Below are positions 1 through 9,042 of a stretch of 64,000 bases of DNA, piece after piece. The stretch comes from Aquabacterium sp029268225 (GTDB taxonomy: Bacteria; Pseudomonadota; Gammaproteobacteria; Burkholderiales; Burkholderiaceae_C). The number at the start of each line of letters is the position of its first letter. The first letter of the stretch is position 1. The notes under the pieces were generated by a model, which ran no database searches, was not told the origin of the DNA, and saw nothing but the letters and a program-made list of their open reading frames with translations. The position numbers and the translations under genes are program-made. The stretch lies in NCBI RefSeq assembly GCF_037482285.1, contig NZ_JBBEYB010000005.1:153252-217251 (forward strand), in the 5' to 3' direction.

Positions 1-58
1 GTGTGTTCTCTGACACCTGACACCGACCTCTCTGCACTCACCCTCACCAAGAGACACC

Positions 59-85
59 GCGCCACTCCTGATACAGGAATGGCGC
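59..85. other. Imperfect hairpin downstream of polA
   Basis: A 12-base stem with one mismatch closes a 3-base loop (GCGCCA...TGGCGC), 50 bases past the polA stop. No run of T follows it in the polA direction, so it is at best a transcript-end or processing structure and not a typical intrinsic terminator. Nothing else is recognisable in positions 1-137. Confidence 0.3.
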
Positions 86-137
86 GGGCGCTTTCAGTCT
101 AGAACAAGCATGCACTGATTTTGATGACAGATTTGTG

Positions 138-2990
138 TCAGTGCGCCGCTTCCCAGTTAGGGCCTTCCCCCACCTCGGCGAGCAGAGGCACGCGCAGGTC
201 GGCCACCGAGGCCATGAGGCGTGGCACCTCGGTCTTGACCCAGTCGCGCTCGGCCTCGGGCACCTGGAACACCAGTTCGTCGTGCACCTGCATGATCATC
301 AGGGTCTGCTTGCCCTGGGCGTCCAGCGCATCCTGCACGGCCACCATCGACAGCTTGATCAGGTCGGCTGCCGTGCCCTGCATGGGTGCGTTGATGGCCG
401 CGCGCTCGGCACCGGCACGGCTCGGGCCATTGGGGCTGTTGATCTCGGGCAGCCACAGGCGGCGACCGAACACGGTCTCGACATAGCCCTGGGCCTTGGC
501 CTGGGCACGGGTCTCGTCCATGTAGCGCTTCACGCCGGGGTAGCGCATGAAATAGCGGTCGATGTAGGCGGTCGCCGCGCTGCGCTCGATGCCCAGGTTC
601 GACGCCAAGCCAAAGGCGCTCATGCCATAAATCAGGCCAAAGTTGATGACCTTGGCATAGCGGCGCTGCTCGCTGCTGACCTCGTCCGGGCTCACGCCGA
701 AAATCTCGCTGGCGGTGGCACGGTGCACGTCCAGACCTTCGGCGAAGGCGCGCAGCAGGTTCTCGTCTTGCGAGATGTGCGCCATGATGCGCAGCTCGAT
801 TTGCGAATAGTCTGCACTGACGATGACGTGACCCGGCGGCGCGATGAAGGCCTCGCGGATGCGGCGGCCCTCGGCTGTGCGCACGGGGATGTTCTGCAGG
901 TTCGGCTCGTTGCTGGACAAACGCCCGGTCACCGCCACGGCCTGCGCGTAGTTGGTGTGCACACGGCCGGTGGCCGGGTTGATCATCAAGGGCAGCTTGT
1001 CCGTGTACGTGGACTTGAGCTTGGCCATGCCACGGTATTCGAGGATGCGGGCAGGCAGCGGGTAGTCCTCGGCGAGCTTTTCCAGCACCTCTTCGTTGGT
1101 GGACGGCGCACCGGTGGCGGTCTTCTTGATGACGGGCAGCTTGAGCTGGTTGAACAGGATCTCGCCAATCTGCTTGGGCGAGCCCAGGTTGAAGGGTTGA
1201 CCGGCCAGCGCGTGCGCCTCTTTTTCCAGCTCCATGATGCGCTGGCCCAGCTCATGGCTTTGCTGCTGCAGCAAGGCCTTGTCGATCAGCACGCCATTGC
1301 GCTCGATGCGCTGCAGCACCCGCGAGGTGGGCAGCTCGAAGCGTTCGTAGATGTCACGCAAGGCCGGTTCGGCCTGCAGGCGGGGCCAAAGCGTCTGGTG
1401 CACGTGCAGCGTCAGGTCGCTGTCTTCACACGAATACTGCGCCGCCTTGTCCACCGCCACCTGCGCAAACGGGATCTGCTGCGCGCCCTTGCCGGCCACG
1501 TCTTCATAGTTCAGGCCACTGCGGTGCACATGGCGCTGCGCCAGGTCGGCCAGGTTGTGCTTGCGGTGCGCCTCGAGCACATAGCTCTCCAGCATGGTGT
1601 CGTGGGCGTAGCCGCGCACCGTGATGCCGTGGTTGGCCAGCACGTGGGTGTCGTACTTGATGTGCTGCCCCAGCTTGAGCTGGCTGGCGTCTTCCAGCCA
1701 GGGCTTGAGGCGAGCCAGCACCTCGTCCAAAGGCAGCTGAGTCGGCACATCCACGCCTTCGTGGCGCAGCGGGATGTAGCAGGCCTCGCCCACCCGGTCG
1801 CTGAAAGACAGGCCCACGATGCGCGCCTGCATGGCGTCCAGGGAGTCGGTTTCGGTGTCGAAGGCCACCAGATCGGCCGCCTGCAGGCGAGCCAGCCATC
1901 GGTCGAAACTGGGCCAGTCGAGCACAGTGTCGTACTGGGTGGCGGTGACCGCGACCGGGGCGACCTCCGCGGTGACGTCGGCATCGGTCGATTCCCCCAG
2001 GTCGAACAAGTCGCCGGTGGGACTCGAATTGGCCTTGGGCCTGGCCGACGGTGCCGAAGCAGGCGCCGGGGCCGCGCCGCCACGCAGCTTGGCCGCTTCA
2101 GTCCGGAAGCCGAAGCGGGTGAAGAAATCGAGCAAGGCGGTGTTGTCGGGCTCGCGCAAAGCCAGCGCCTCCAGCTCGGGCCACTGCGGCACATGGGCAC
2201 TCAGGTCACAATCGGTCTTGATGGTGATGAGGCGACGCCCCTGGGGCAGCCAGTCCAGCGCCTTGCGCAGGTTCTCCCCCGCCACGCCCTTGATCGAACC
2301 CGCCGCAGCCATCACGCCATCGAGCGAGCCATGCTCGGTGATCCATTTCACCGCGGTCTTCGGCCCCACCTTTTCCACACCAGGCACGTTGTCCACGGTG
2401 TCACCGATGAGGGTAAGGTAATCGATGATGAGGTGCGGCGGCACGCCAAACTTGGCCAGCACGCCCTCGCCATCGAGCTTCTCGTTGGTCATGGTGTTGA
2501 CCAGCGTGACATGCTCGGTCACCAACTGGGCCATGTCCTTGTCGCCCGTGGAGACCACCACACGGTGACCGGCCTCGGCGCCCACCTTGGCGAGCGTGCC
2601 AATGGCGTCGTCCGCCTCGATGCCAGGGACTTCCAGGATGGGCCAGCCCAGCAGACGCACCACTTCGTGGATGGGCTCGATCTGCGCCCGCAGGTCGTCG
2701 GGCATGGGCGGACGGTGGCCCTTGTACTCGGGGTACCACTCGTCGCGGAAGGTCGGGCCCTTGGCGTCGAACACGCACGCAGCGTGCTCACAGGGCACTT
2801 CGTCGCGCAGGCGACGCAGCATGTTGACCATGCCGTGCATCGCACCCGTGGGCTCCCCTTGCGGCCCGCGCAGGTCGGGCATGGCGTGGAAAGCGCGGTA
2901 CAGGTAGCTGGAGCCGTCGACCAGCAGCAGGGTCGGACGGGCAGCGTCAGCGGCGTCGACAGAAGAGGAAGGCATATCCGGGGTGTTCAT
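138..2990 (-). CDS. polA: DNA polymerase I
   Basis: A 950-residue family A DNA polymerase that fills gaps and removes RNA primers in replication and repair (E. coli enzyme: 928). All three domains are visible: an N-terminal 5' nuclease (GIEADDAIG near residue 123), a 3'-5' exonuclease with intact DxE (FDTETDS near 377), and the polymerase with motif A (SADYSQIELR near 725), motif B (KVINFGLIYG) and motif C (QVHDEL near 903). Both the proofreading and polymerase acidic residues are kept, so it should be fully active. The ATG gives the normal N-terminus (LLLVDGSSYLYRAFHA). The minus-strand outer-membrane gene ends 33 bases upstream and could be co-transcribed. Confidence 0.98.
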   Translation of the reverse strand: MNTPDMPSSSVDAADAARPTLLLVDGSSYLYRAFHAMPDLRGPQGEPTGAMHGMVNMLRRLRDEVPCEHAACVFDAKGPTFRDEWYPEYKGHRPPMPDDLRAQIEPIHEVVRLLGWPILEVPGIEADDAIGTLAKVGAEAGHRVVVSTGDKDMAQLVTEHVTLVNTMTNEKLDGEGVLAKFGVPPHLIIDYLTLIGDTVDNVPGVEKVGPKTAVKWITEHGSLDGVMAAAGSIKGVAGENLRKALDWLPQGRRLITIKTDCDLSAHVPQWPELEALALREPDNTALLDFFTRFGFRTEAAKLRGGAAPAPASAPSARPKANSSPTGDLFDLGESTDADVTAEVAPVAVTATQYDTVLDWPSFDRWLARLQAADLVAFDTETDSLDAMQARIVGLSFSDRVGEACYIPLRHEGVDVPTQLPLDEVLARLKPWLEDASQLKLGQHIKYDTHVLANHGITVRGYAHDTMLESYVLEAHRKHNLADLAQRHVHRSGLNYEDVAGKGAQQIPFAQVAVDKAAQYSCEDSDLTLHVHQTLWPRLQAEPALRDIYERFELPTSRVLQRIERNGVLIDKALLQQQSHELGQRIMELEKEAHALAGQPFNLGSPKQIGEILFNQLKLPVIKKTATGAPSTNEEVLEKLAEDYPLPARILEYRGMAKLKSTYTDKLPLMINPATGRVHTNYAQAVAVTGRLSSNEPNLQNIPVRTAEGRRIREAFIAPPGHVIVSADYSQIELRIMAHISQDENLLRAFAEGLDVHRATASEIFGVSPDEVSSEQRRYAKVINFGLIYGMSAFGLASNLGIERSAATAYIDRYFMRYPGVKRYMDETRAQAKAQGYVETVFGRRLWLPEINSPNGPSRAGAERAAINAPMQGTAADLIKLSMVAVQDALDAQGKQTLMIMQVHDELVFQVPEAERDWVKTEVPRLMASVADLRVPLLAEVGEGPNWEAAH

Positions 2991-3023
2991 GCCCCGGATT
3001 GTGGGGCCTTCAGACTGGCTGGG

Positions 3024-3644
3024 TCAGAATTCGGCGGAAGCACCCACCGAGAACAGGTAGAGACTTTCCTGGCCGTCGATGATGTAGTCGAAACTCTGCA
3101 GCAGTCGAATGTTGCGGCTGATGTTCATGGCCAGACCCACGCCCACATACGGAGCCTGACGGTAGTCGCGCACCGTGCGCTCAGCGCCGCCCACCAGGAC
3201 CTGCTCGTTCTCCACACGCTTGAGGGCCCAACCCACACGGATCTGGTTGGTGAAGCCTTCGAGCAACTCCACCTCCCAGTTGATGCCGGCCGTCAGGACG
3301 CGCGTGCTGCGGCGTTCCGTGGCGATGTTGGTGGCCATGGATTGGGCGGTGCCGTTGGCACGGTTCATGCCACCGAAGATCATGTAATTCAACTCAGCCG
3401 CGAGACCCGGCGTCAGGCGCTTGCCGCCAAAGACCTTGCCACTCAGACGTGCGCGGTCGCAGGAGACATCGCAATCCCACTGAGCCGCACCCACCCCCAG
3501 GTTGCCACCGGCATAGATGCCCCAAGGACGTGACTGAGGCTGCAACTCCGTGTCTGCCATGGCCGAACTGCCAAACACCGACAAGGCGGCCACAGCGAGG
3601 GTGGACAGAGTGCGGGAGATCTTGCGCGATGCGATGGTGCTCAT
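3024..3644 (-). CDS. Small outer-membrane beta-barrel protein
   Basis: A 206-residue predicted outer-membrane protein. From the chosen ATG there is a clear signal peptide (basic n-region, hydrophobic stretch ending SSAMA-D), then alternating polar/hydrophobic strands with many Gly and Tyr, and a final VGASAEF with the terminal Phe expected of a BAM substrate. The frame stays open upstream to 3773, but that start would bury the signal peptide, so 3644 is preferred. Two cysteines (CDVSC) sit near the mature N-terminus. Specific function is unknown; the size suits an 8-strand OmpW/OmpX-like barrel. Gene 33 bases upstream of polA on the same strand. Confidence 0.75.
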   Translation of the reverse strand: MSTIASRKISRTLSTLAVAALSVFGSSAMADTELQPQSRPWGIYAGGNLGVGAAQWDCDVSCDRARLSGKVFGGKRLTPGLAAELNYMIFGGMNRANGTAQSMATNIATERRSTRVLTAGINWEVELLEGFTNQIRVGWALKRVENEQVLVGGAERTVRDYRQAPYVGVGLAMNISRNIRLLQSFDYIIDGQESLYLFSVGASAEF

Positions 3645-3892
3645 GATGCGGGACCGGTTCCTCAGGAAGGTTGGATGGACAGCCCTCACGCTCAAGCGCG
3701 GGGATGTCTTCACAATGTTGAAAAGTCTGCCAGATCGAGATGCGCAGACTTCTACAATCACGGCTTCCGACACCCCTGCAGCCCGGGGGGTTTCGGGCCA
3801 ACTTGGCTCTCAGGTGCCCCCCTGCGGCCCGGGCTTTCCCCTAAACGTGTGCCCCAGGCGCGACTTCACCCCTTTTTTGCTCCTTCCATCTC

Positions 3893-4864
3893 ATGGCCGT
3901 TTTCACCGAAGTCTCCCCACCGGAAGCAGCTGGCCTGCTGTCCAACCTGGGTCTGGGCACCTTGCAGTCCATGCGTGGCACACCCTCCGGCATCGAGAAC
4001 ACCAATTACTTCGTCAGTACGGATCAGGGCGAGTACGTGCTGACCCTGTTCGAACGCCTGAGCTTCGAGCAACTCCCCTTCTACCTGAACCTGATGCGCC
4101 ACCTTGCCGAACACGGCATCCCGGTGCCCGCGCCGCAGGCCAATGCCCAAGGCGAGATCTTGCACACGCTCAAGGGCAAGCCGGCCGCCGTGGTGACGCG
4201 CCTGAAGGGTCGCAACCAGCTCGATCCGCAGGTCGCTGACTGCGCGCAGGTGGGCGCGATGCTGGCGCGCATGCACCAGGCCGGCACCGACTATCCGCGG
4301 CAGCAGCCCAACCTGCGCGGCTTGGCATGGTGGACGGAAACCATCCCCGTGGTCCGTCCCCACCTGAATGCCGAGCAAGCGGCGCTGATCGAGTCCGAGT
4401 TGGCCTTCCAGCAGGACCTGGCCACCACCGAGGCCTACCGGTCGCTGCCCCAAGGCCCCATCCACGCCGACCTGTTCCGGGACAACGTGATGTTCGACGG
4501 CCCCACGCTGTCGGGCTTTTTCGACTTCTACTTTGCCGGCTGCGACACCTTCGCCTTCGACATTGCCGTGTGCCTGAACGACTGGTGCATTGACCTGGCC
4601 ACGGGCGCGCTGGATCCGGCACGGGCGCAGGCTTTCGTGGCCGCCTATGACGCCGAACGCCACCTGACCGACGCCGAGCTGAGTCTGCTGCCCGCCATGC
4701 TGCGCGCCGCCGCCCTGCGTTTCTGGACCTCGCGTCTGTGGGACTTCTACCTGCCACGCGATGCGGCCATGCTCAAGCCGCACGACCCGACGCATTTCGA
4801 GCGTGTGCTCACCCTGCGTCGCCAACAGCCCTGGTCTTACACGCGCCAGGCCCCGTCCGCATGA
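3893..4864 (+). CDS. thrB: Homoserine kinase, type II (ThrB)
   Basis: A 323-residue cytosolic kinase phosphorylating L-homoserine in threonine synthesis. It has the aminoglycoside-phosphotransferase-like fold of the type II enzyme and not the GHMP fold of E. coli ThrB: an N-terminal GIENTNYFV nucleotide-loop segment, the catalytic HADLFRDN loop (near residue 198), and the metal-binding FDFYFAGCD segment. Length matches the proteobacterial type II family. The ATG at 3893 follows a 248-base gap shared with the divergent outer-membrane gene, where both promoters must lie. Its stop overlaps the start of the next gene (ATGA), so the two are translationally coupled. Confidence 0.94.
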   Translation: MAVFTEVSPPEAAGLLSNLGLGTLQSMRGTPSGIENTNYFVSTDQGEYVLTLFERLSFEQLPFYLNLMRHLAEHGIPVPAPQANAQGEILHTLKGKPAAVVTRLKGRNQLDPQVADCAQVGAMLARMHQAGTDYPRQQPNLRGLAWWTETIPVVRPHLNAEQAALIESELAFQQDLATTEAYRSLPQGPIHADLFRDNVMFDGPTLSGFFDFYFAGCDTFAFDIAVCLNDWCIDLATGALDPARAQAFVAAYDAERHLTDAELSLLPAMLRAAALRFWTSRLWDFYLPRDAAMLKPHDPTHFERVLTLRRQQPWSYTRQAPSA

Positions 4865-5676
4865 AGCTCCGCATCGTCAAGCCCGCACAGGGCTATGTCT
4901 GGCTCAGGCAAGGATTGCTGGTCAGCCGCCGTCAGCCCTTCCACTTCGTCGGACTGCTGGGCCTGTGCTTGTCCTTCGCCCTGTTGCTGATCGGCCTGCC
5001 AGTGGTCGGCCCCTTGCTGGTGGTGGGCTGCATGCCGCTGATGTGGCTGGGCTTCATGCTGGCCACACGCAAGGTGCTGCAAGGTGAGCGTTTCACGCCG
5101 GGCATTTTGTTCGAAGCCTTCAAGGGCGCGCACAGCCCGCGCCGCATCCTGGCTCAATTGGCCGGGGGCTATGTCATGGCCACCTTGCTGATCATGCAAC
5201 TGGCGCAATGGCTGGGTCCGGGCGCCGATGAGGTGGCCGCCGTGTTCGAAACCGCAGAAACCGCGGCCGAACTGGTGAACAACCCATTGGTGCAACAGGA
5301 CATCCTGTGGCGTGTGCTGCTGACACTGCCGGTCTCACTGCTGTTCTGGCATGCGCCCGCGCTGATCCTGTGGGCACGCCTGCCCGTGAGCAAGGCGCTG
5401 TTTTTCAGCATCGTGGCCTGCTGGCGCAATCTGGGCGCCTTCGCCGTCTATGGCCTGGGATGGTTTGCGGTGGTGCTGGCCCTCGGCCTCCTCGACCGTT
5501 TCCTGCTCAGCCAACTGCCCGTCCCCATGCTGGGCAACATCCTGGCCATTTCGGCCGGGCTGTGGGTGGCCTCCGCGTTCTACGCCTCGCTGTACTTCAC
5601 CGTGGTGGACTGCTTCGAGTCATCGGTAGACACGGACACGCCCCCTCTTGATGCCGAGCCGCACACCGACGCCTGA
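4861..5676 (+). CDS. BPSS1780-family membrane protein
   Basis: A 271-residue inner-membrane protein of the family named after Burkholderia BPSS1780, common next to thrB in Burkholderiales. The N-terminus (AQGYVWLRQGLLVSRRQPF) is the family signature. At least five hydrophobic segments follow, including LLGLCLSFALLLIGLPVVGPLLVVG and later stretches around residues 100-125, 145-170, 180-205 and 215-240. Its biochemical role is unknown. The ATG overlaps the thrB stop (ATGA), which fixes the start and suggests one transcript. The gene ends about 30 bases from the convergent oxyR stop. Confidence 0.85.
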   Translation: MKLRIVKPAQGYVWLRQGLLVSRRQPFHFVGLLGLCLSFALLLIGLPVVGPLLVVGCMPLMWLGFMLATRKVLQGERFTPGILFEAFKGAHSPRRILAQLAGGYVMATLLIMQLAQWLGPGADEVAAVFETAETAAELVNNPLVQQDILWRVLLTLPVSLLFWHAPALILWARLPVSKALFFSIVACWRNLGAFAVYGLGWFAVVLALGLLDRFLLSQLPVPMLGNILAISAGLWVASAFYASLYFTVVDCFESSVDTDTPPLDAEPHTDA

Positions 5677-5707
5677 CGCGTCACCACCGGCTCGCGTGAA
5701 TGCCTGA

Positions 5708-6631
5708 TCAATCCGTCAGGCGCGTCACGCCCTCCAACTCACAGGCATAGATGGCGTTGCGCAGGGCGGCAATCGCCTCGTAGCGGGTGAAGCTGCGGCG
5801 CCATGCCAACACCACGCGACGCGTGGGCGGCTCGCCCTCAAAGGGCACGAACACCACATGCGGATGCGGCTCGACCGGCACCGACAGACGCGGCACCACG
5901 GTCACCCCCATGCCCGCGGCCACCATGTGCTTGATGGTTTCGAGCGACGAGCCCTCGAAGCTTTTGCGGATGCCTTCGGTGGCGCTGGAAAAGCGGGCGA
6001 ATTCGGGGCAGACCTCCAGCACATGGTCGCGGAAGCAGTGGCCGGCCCCGAGCAGGAGCATGGTCTCGCGCTTGAGCTCTTCGGCCTCGATGGATTCACG
6101 CTGCGCCAGCGGATGGCTGCGCGGCACGGCCACGAGGAAAGGCTCGTCGTACAGCGGCGCGACAGCCAGGTTGGTGTCCGGGAAAGGCTCGGCGAGGATG
6201 GCGCAGTCCAGCTCGCCCGCGCGCAGCATTTCCAGCAACTTGGCGGTGAAGTTCTCCTGCAGCATCAAAGGCATCTGCGGCACCCGGCTGATGGCCGAAC
6301 GCACCAGTTCGGGCAACAGGTAGGGCCCGATGGTGTAGATGACGCCCAGGCGCAGCGGGCCGGCCAGCGGGTCCTTGCCGCGCTTGGCGATTTCCTTGAT
6401 GGCCTGCGCCTGCTCCAGCACGGCCTGGGCCTGGCGCACGATCTCCTCGCCCAAGGGCGTGACTGTGATCTCGGCGCTGCCACGCTCGAACAGCTTGACG
6501 TCGAGCTCGTCTTCCAGCTTCTTCACCGCCACCGACAGAGTGGGCTGGGAAACAAAGCATGCTTCGGCAGCGCGCCCGAAATGGCGCTCGCGGGCGACGG
6601 CAACGATGTAGCGGAGTTCGGTCAGGGTCAT
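5708..6631 (-). CDS. oxyR: Hydrogen peroxide-responsive LysR regulator OxyR
   Basis: A 307-residue LysR-type regulator that senses hydrogen peroxide by a disulfide switch and activates antioxidant genes. An N-terminal winged helix (HFGRAAEACFVSQPTLSVAVKK) precedes the LysR substrate domain. With the ATG at 6631 the redox cysteines fall at residues 199 and 208 (GHCFRDHVLEVC), the same numbering as in E. coli OxyR, which supports this start over the ATG 21 bases upstream. It shares strand and a short gap with recG, an arrangement often seen in betaproteobacteria. Confidence 0.95.
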   Translation of the reverse strand: MTLTELRYIVAVARERHFGRAAEACFVSQPTLSVAVKKLEDELDVKLFERGSAEITVTPLGEEIVRQAQAVLEQAQAIKEIAKRGKDPLAGPLRLGVIYTIGPYLLPELVRSAISRVPQMPLMLQENFTAKLLEMLRAGELDCAILAEPFPDTNLAVAPLYDEPFLVAVPRSHPLAQRESIEAEELKRETMLLLGAGHCFRDHVLEVCPEFARFSSATEGIRKSFEGSSLETIKHMVAAGMGVTVVPRLSVPVEPHPHVVFVPFEGEPPTRRVVLAWRRSFTRYEAIAALRNAIYACELEGVTRLTD

Positions 6632-6719
6632 GGTGCGCACATTGTGCGGCATCCCGCACGCCCCGCACCACAGGTCATCACGGTTCTCGCCAGCACACGG
6701 ACGGGATCGTCCACCAAGA

Positions 6720-8924
6720 TCAAGCCTTCAGGTACTCGGACTTGTGCCCCAGCCAACGCCCGACATGGCGCTGGGCCGCCCCCGGATGGTCGCGCAGCAA
6801 GACCTCGGCCACCTGCCGCGCCCGTGCCACCAGAGCCTCATCTTCGTGCAAGTCGGCAAAGCGCAGCATGGCGGCGCCGGACTGGCGCGCCCCCATGAAC
6901 TCGCCCGGACCGCGGATCTCCAGATCGCGGCGCGCGATCTCGAAGCCATCGGTGGTTTCGGCCATGGCCTTGAGGCGCTGCTTGCCCGAGTCGGACAGCG
7001 GTGAGGCGTACAGCAGCACGCACACGCTGGCGACGGCGCCACGCCCGACCCGGCCGCGCAACTGGTGCAGCTGACTCAAGCCGAAACGCTCGGCGTGCTC
7101 GATCACCATCAGGCTGGCGTTGGGTACGTCCACCCCGACTTCGATCACGGTGGTGGCCACCAGCACCGACAACTCGCCCGACGAGAACTTTGCCATCACC
7201 TCGGCCTTCTGGGCCACCGGCAGGCGACCATGCAGCAGCCCCACCCCGAAGCCTGGCAAGGCTTCACTCAGGTCCTGATGGGTCTGGGTGACGTTGCTCA
7301 GGTCCAGCGGTGGGCGCTTGGCGCTGTCGCGCCCGGCCACCTCGTCTGCCGCCTGATCGCTGTCTTCGGTTTCGTCGATCAGGGGGCAGACCCAGTACAC
7401 CTGACTGCCTTTGGCAACCTCGTCGCGGATGCGCTCAATCACCTCTTCGCGGCGGCCGTCGGCGAAGACGCGGGTGACGATGGGGGTGCGCCCCGGCGGC
7501 AGCTCGTCGATGGTGCTGACCTCCAGATCGGCCAGGTAGGTCATCGCCAGCGTGCGGGGGATGGGCGTGGCGCTCATCATCAGCAGGTGCGGCTCCAGCT
7601 CACGGCTTTGCAGCTTGCTGCGCAACTGCAGGCGCTGGGCGACGCCGAAACGGTGCTGCTCGTCGATCAGGGCCAGCCCCAGTTTCGCAAACTCGACTTG
7701 GTCCTGGATGACCGCGTGCGTGCCGACCACGAGCTGCGCCTCGCCCGACGCGACAGCAGCCAGTTGCTCACGCTTGACCTTGGCCTTGAGGCTGCCCGTG
7801 AGCCACGCTACCTTGATGCCCAGGGGCTCCAGCCAGTCGACCAGCTTGCGAAAGTGCTGCTCGGCCAGGATCTCGGTGGGCGCCATCAGAGCGCATTGCC
7901 AGCCGGCGTCCATGGCCACCGCGGCAGCCAACGCGGCCACAACGGTCTTGCCGGAGCCCACATCGCCTTGCAGCAAGCGGTGCATCGGCACCGGGCGAGC
8001 CAGGTCGGCCGCGATCTCGGCGCAGACGCGCTGCTGCGCGCCCGTCAGCTGGAAAGGCAGCACCGCCAGCAGGCGCCCGGGCAGCCCTTGGGCGTGGGCT
8101 TTCAACACAGGCGCCTTCAGGTGCGCACGCTCGGCGCGCGCCTGCATCTGCGAGACCTGTTGCGCTAGAAGTTCCTCAAATTTGAGGCGCTGCCAGGCCG
8201 GGTGACTATGGTCCTCCAACGCGGCCAGCGAGGTGTCCGGGCTGGGGTGGTGCAGGAAGTGCAGCGACTCGCGCAGGCTGGGCAGTCGTGGCGGCAACAG
8301 GGACGGCGGGATCAGCTCATCCAAGGGTGCCCGCGCCAGACCCGCTGCCACCGCCTTGCGCAGGTAGGCTTGCGGCAGGCCCGCAGCGGTGGGGTAAACG
8401 GGGGTGAGCGCCTGGGCCAAGGGGGCGCCTTCTTGCACGATGCGCACCTGCGGGTGCACCATCTCACGACCGAAAAAGCCGCTGCGCAACTCGCCCCGCA
8501 CGCGCAAACGCACGCCCGCGCCCCAGCTCTTTTGCTGCGAGCCGTAGAAGTTCAGGAAGCGCAGCAGCACCTCGCCCGAGCCATCGTGCAGGCGCACGAT
8601 GAGTTGGCGCCGCCCGCGGGCTTCGATCCGGTTGTCACGCACCACGCCTTCCACTTGCACGGTCTGGCCGTCGCGGGCGTCGCGCAGCAGGGTCAGGCGG
8701 GTCTCGTCCTCATAGCGCAGCGGCAGGTGCAGGGCCAGGTCGATGTCGCGCTTCAGACCCAGGCGCTCCATCGCTTTCTGCGGCGGCGAACGCTTGTCGG
8801 CGGCCGCAGGCTGGCCCGTGCGCGCCTTGCCACGTGCAGAAGATGTCGGAGAGGGGGCTGCTGCCTCGTGCGCCACGCTGAATTCGTTGAATGGATGAGA
8901 GCAATCGCCATTGTGCCCGGGCAA
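6720..8924 (-). CDS. recG: ATP-dependent DNA helicase RecG
   Basis: A 734-residue superfamily 2 helicase that regresses stalled forks and branch-migrates Holliday junctions (E. coli: 693). Visible parts are the wedge/OB domain (LPLRYEDETRLT onward), Walker A (GDVGSGKT), Walker B of DEQH type (IDEQHRFGV), the SATPIPRTLA motif III region, and motif VI in LHQLRGRVGRG. The first 50 residues (Ser/Ala/Pro-rich) are poorly conserved in type, so the true start may be internal, for example the Met before ERLGLKRDID. It lies 88 bases upstream of oxyR on the same strand and is divergent from queA. Confidence 0.96.
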   Translation of the reverse strand: MPGHNGDCSHPFNEFSVAHEAAAPSPTSSARGKARTGQPAAADKRSPPQKAMERLGLKRDIDLALHLPLRYEDETRLTLLRDARDGQTVQVEGVVRDNRIEARGRRQLIVRLHDGSGEVLLRFLNFYGSQQKSWGAGVRLRVRGELRSGFFGREMVHPQVRIVQEGAPLAQALTPVYPTAAGLPQAYLRKAVAAGLARAPLDELIPPSLLPPRLPSLRESLHFLHHPSPDTSLAALEDHSHPAWQRLKFEELLAQQVSQMQARAERAHLKAPVLKAHAQGLPGRLLAVLPFQLTGAQQRVCAEIAADLARPVPMHRLLQGDVGSGKTVVAALAAAVAMDAGWQCALMAPTEILAEQHFRKLVDWLEPLGIKVAWLTGSLKAKVKREQLAAVASGEAQLVVGTHAVIQDQVEFAKLGLALIDEQHRFGVAQRLQLRSKLQSRELEPHLLMMSATPIPRTLAMTYLADLEVSTIDELPPGRTPIVTRVFADGRREEVIERIRDEVAKGSQVYWVCPLIDETEDSDQAADEVAGRDSAKRPPLDLSNVTQTHQDLSEALPGFGVGLLHGRLPVAQKAEVMAKFSSGELSVLVATTVIEVGVDVPNASLMVIEHAERFGLSQLHQLRGRVGRGAVASVCVLLYASPLSDSGKQRLKAMAETTDGFEIARRDLEIRGPGEFMGARQSGAAMLRFADLHEDEALVARARQVAEVLLRDHPGAAQRHVGRWLGHKSEYLKA

Positions 8925-9042
8925 CTGCCCGCGCGCCCCCGCGTCTGAGCGGGCCTGCGCCCTGCCGAGTCACCCCAGAGCTGGGCAGATGAAGGACAAT
9001 AGCGGGTTTCCTTGGCACGGGACCCGTCCGTCCCTCAATGGC

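Noticed and set aside
59..85. Hairpin after polA as an intrinsic terminator
   Set aside because: No T run follows on the minus strand; kept only as a structure of unknown role.
135..3533. A 1132-codon open frame on the plus strand across polA and the outer-membrane gene
   Set aside because: It lies opposite two clear genes and reads His/Gly/Val/Gln-rich nonsense; long antisense frames are common in high-GC DNA.
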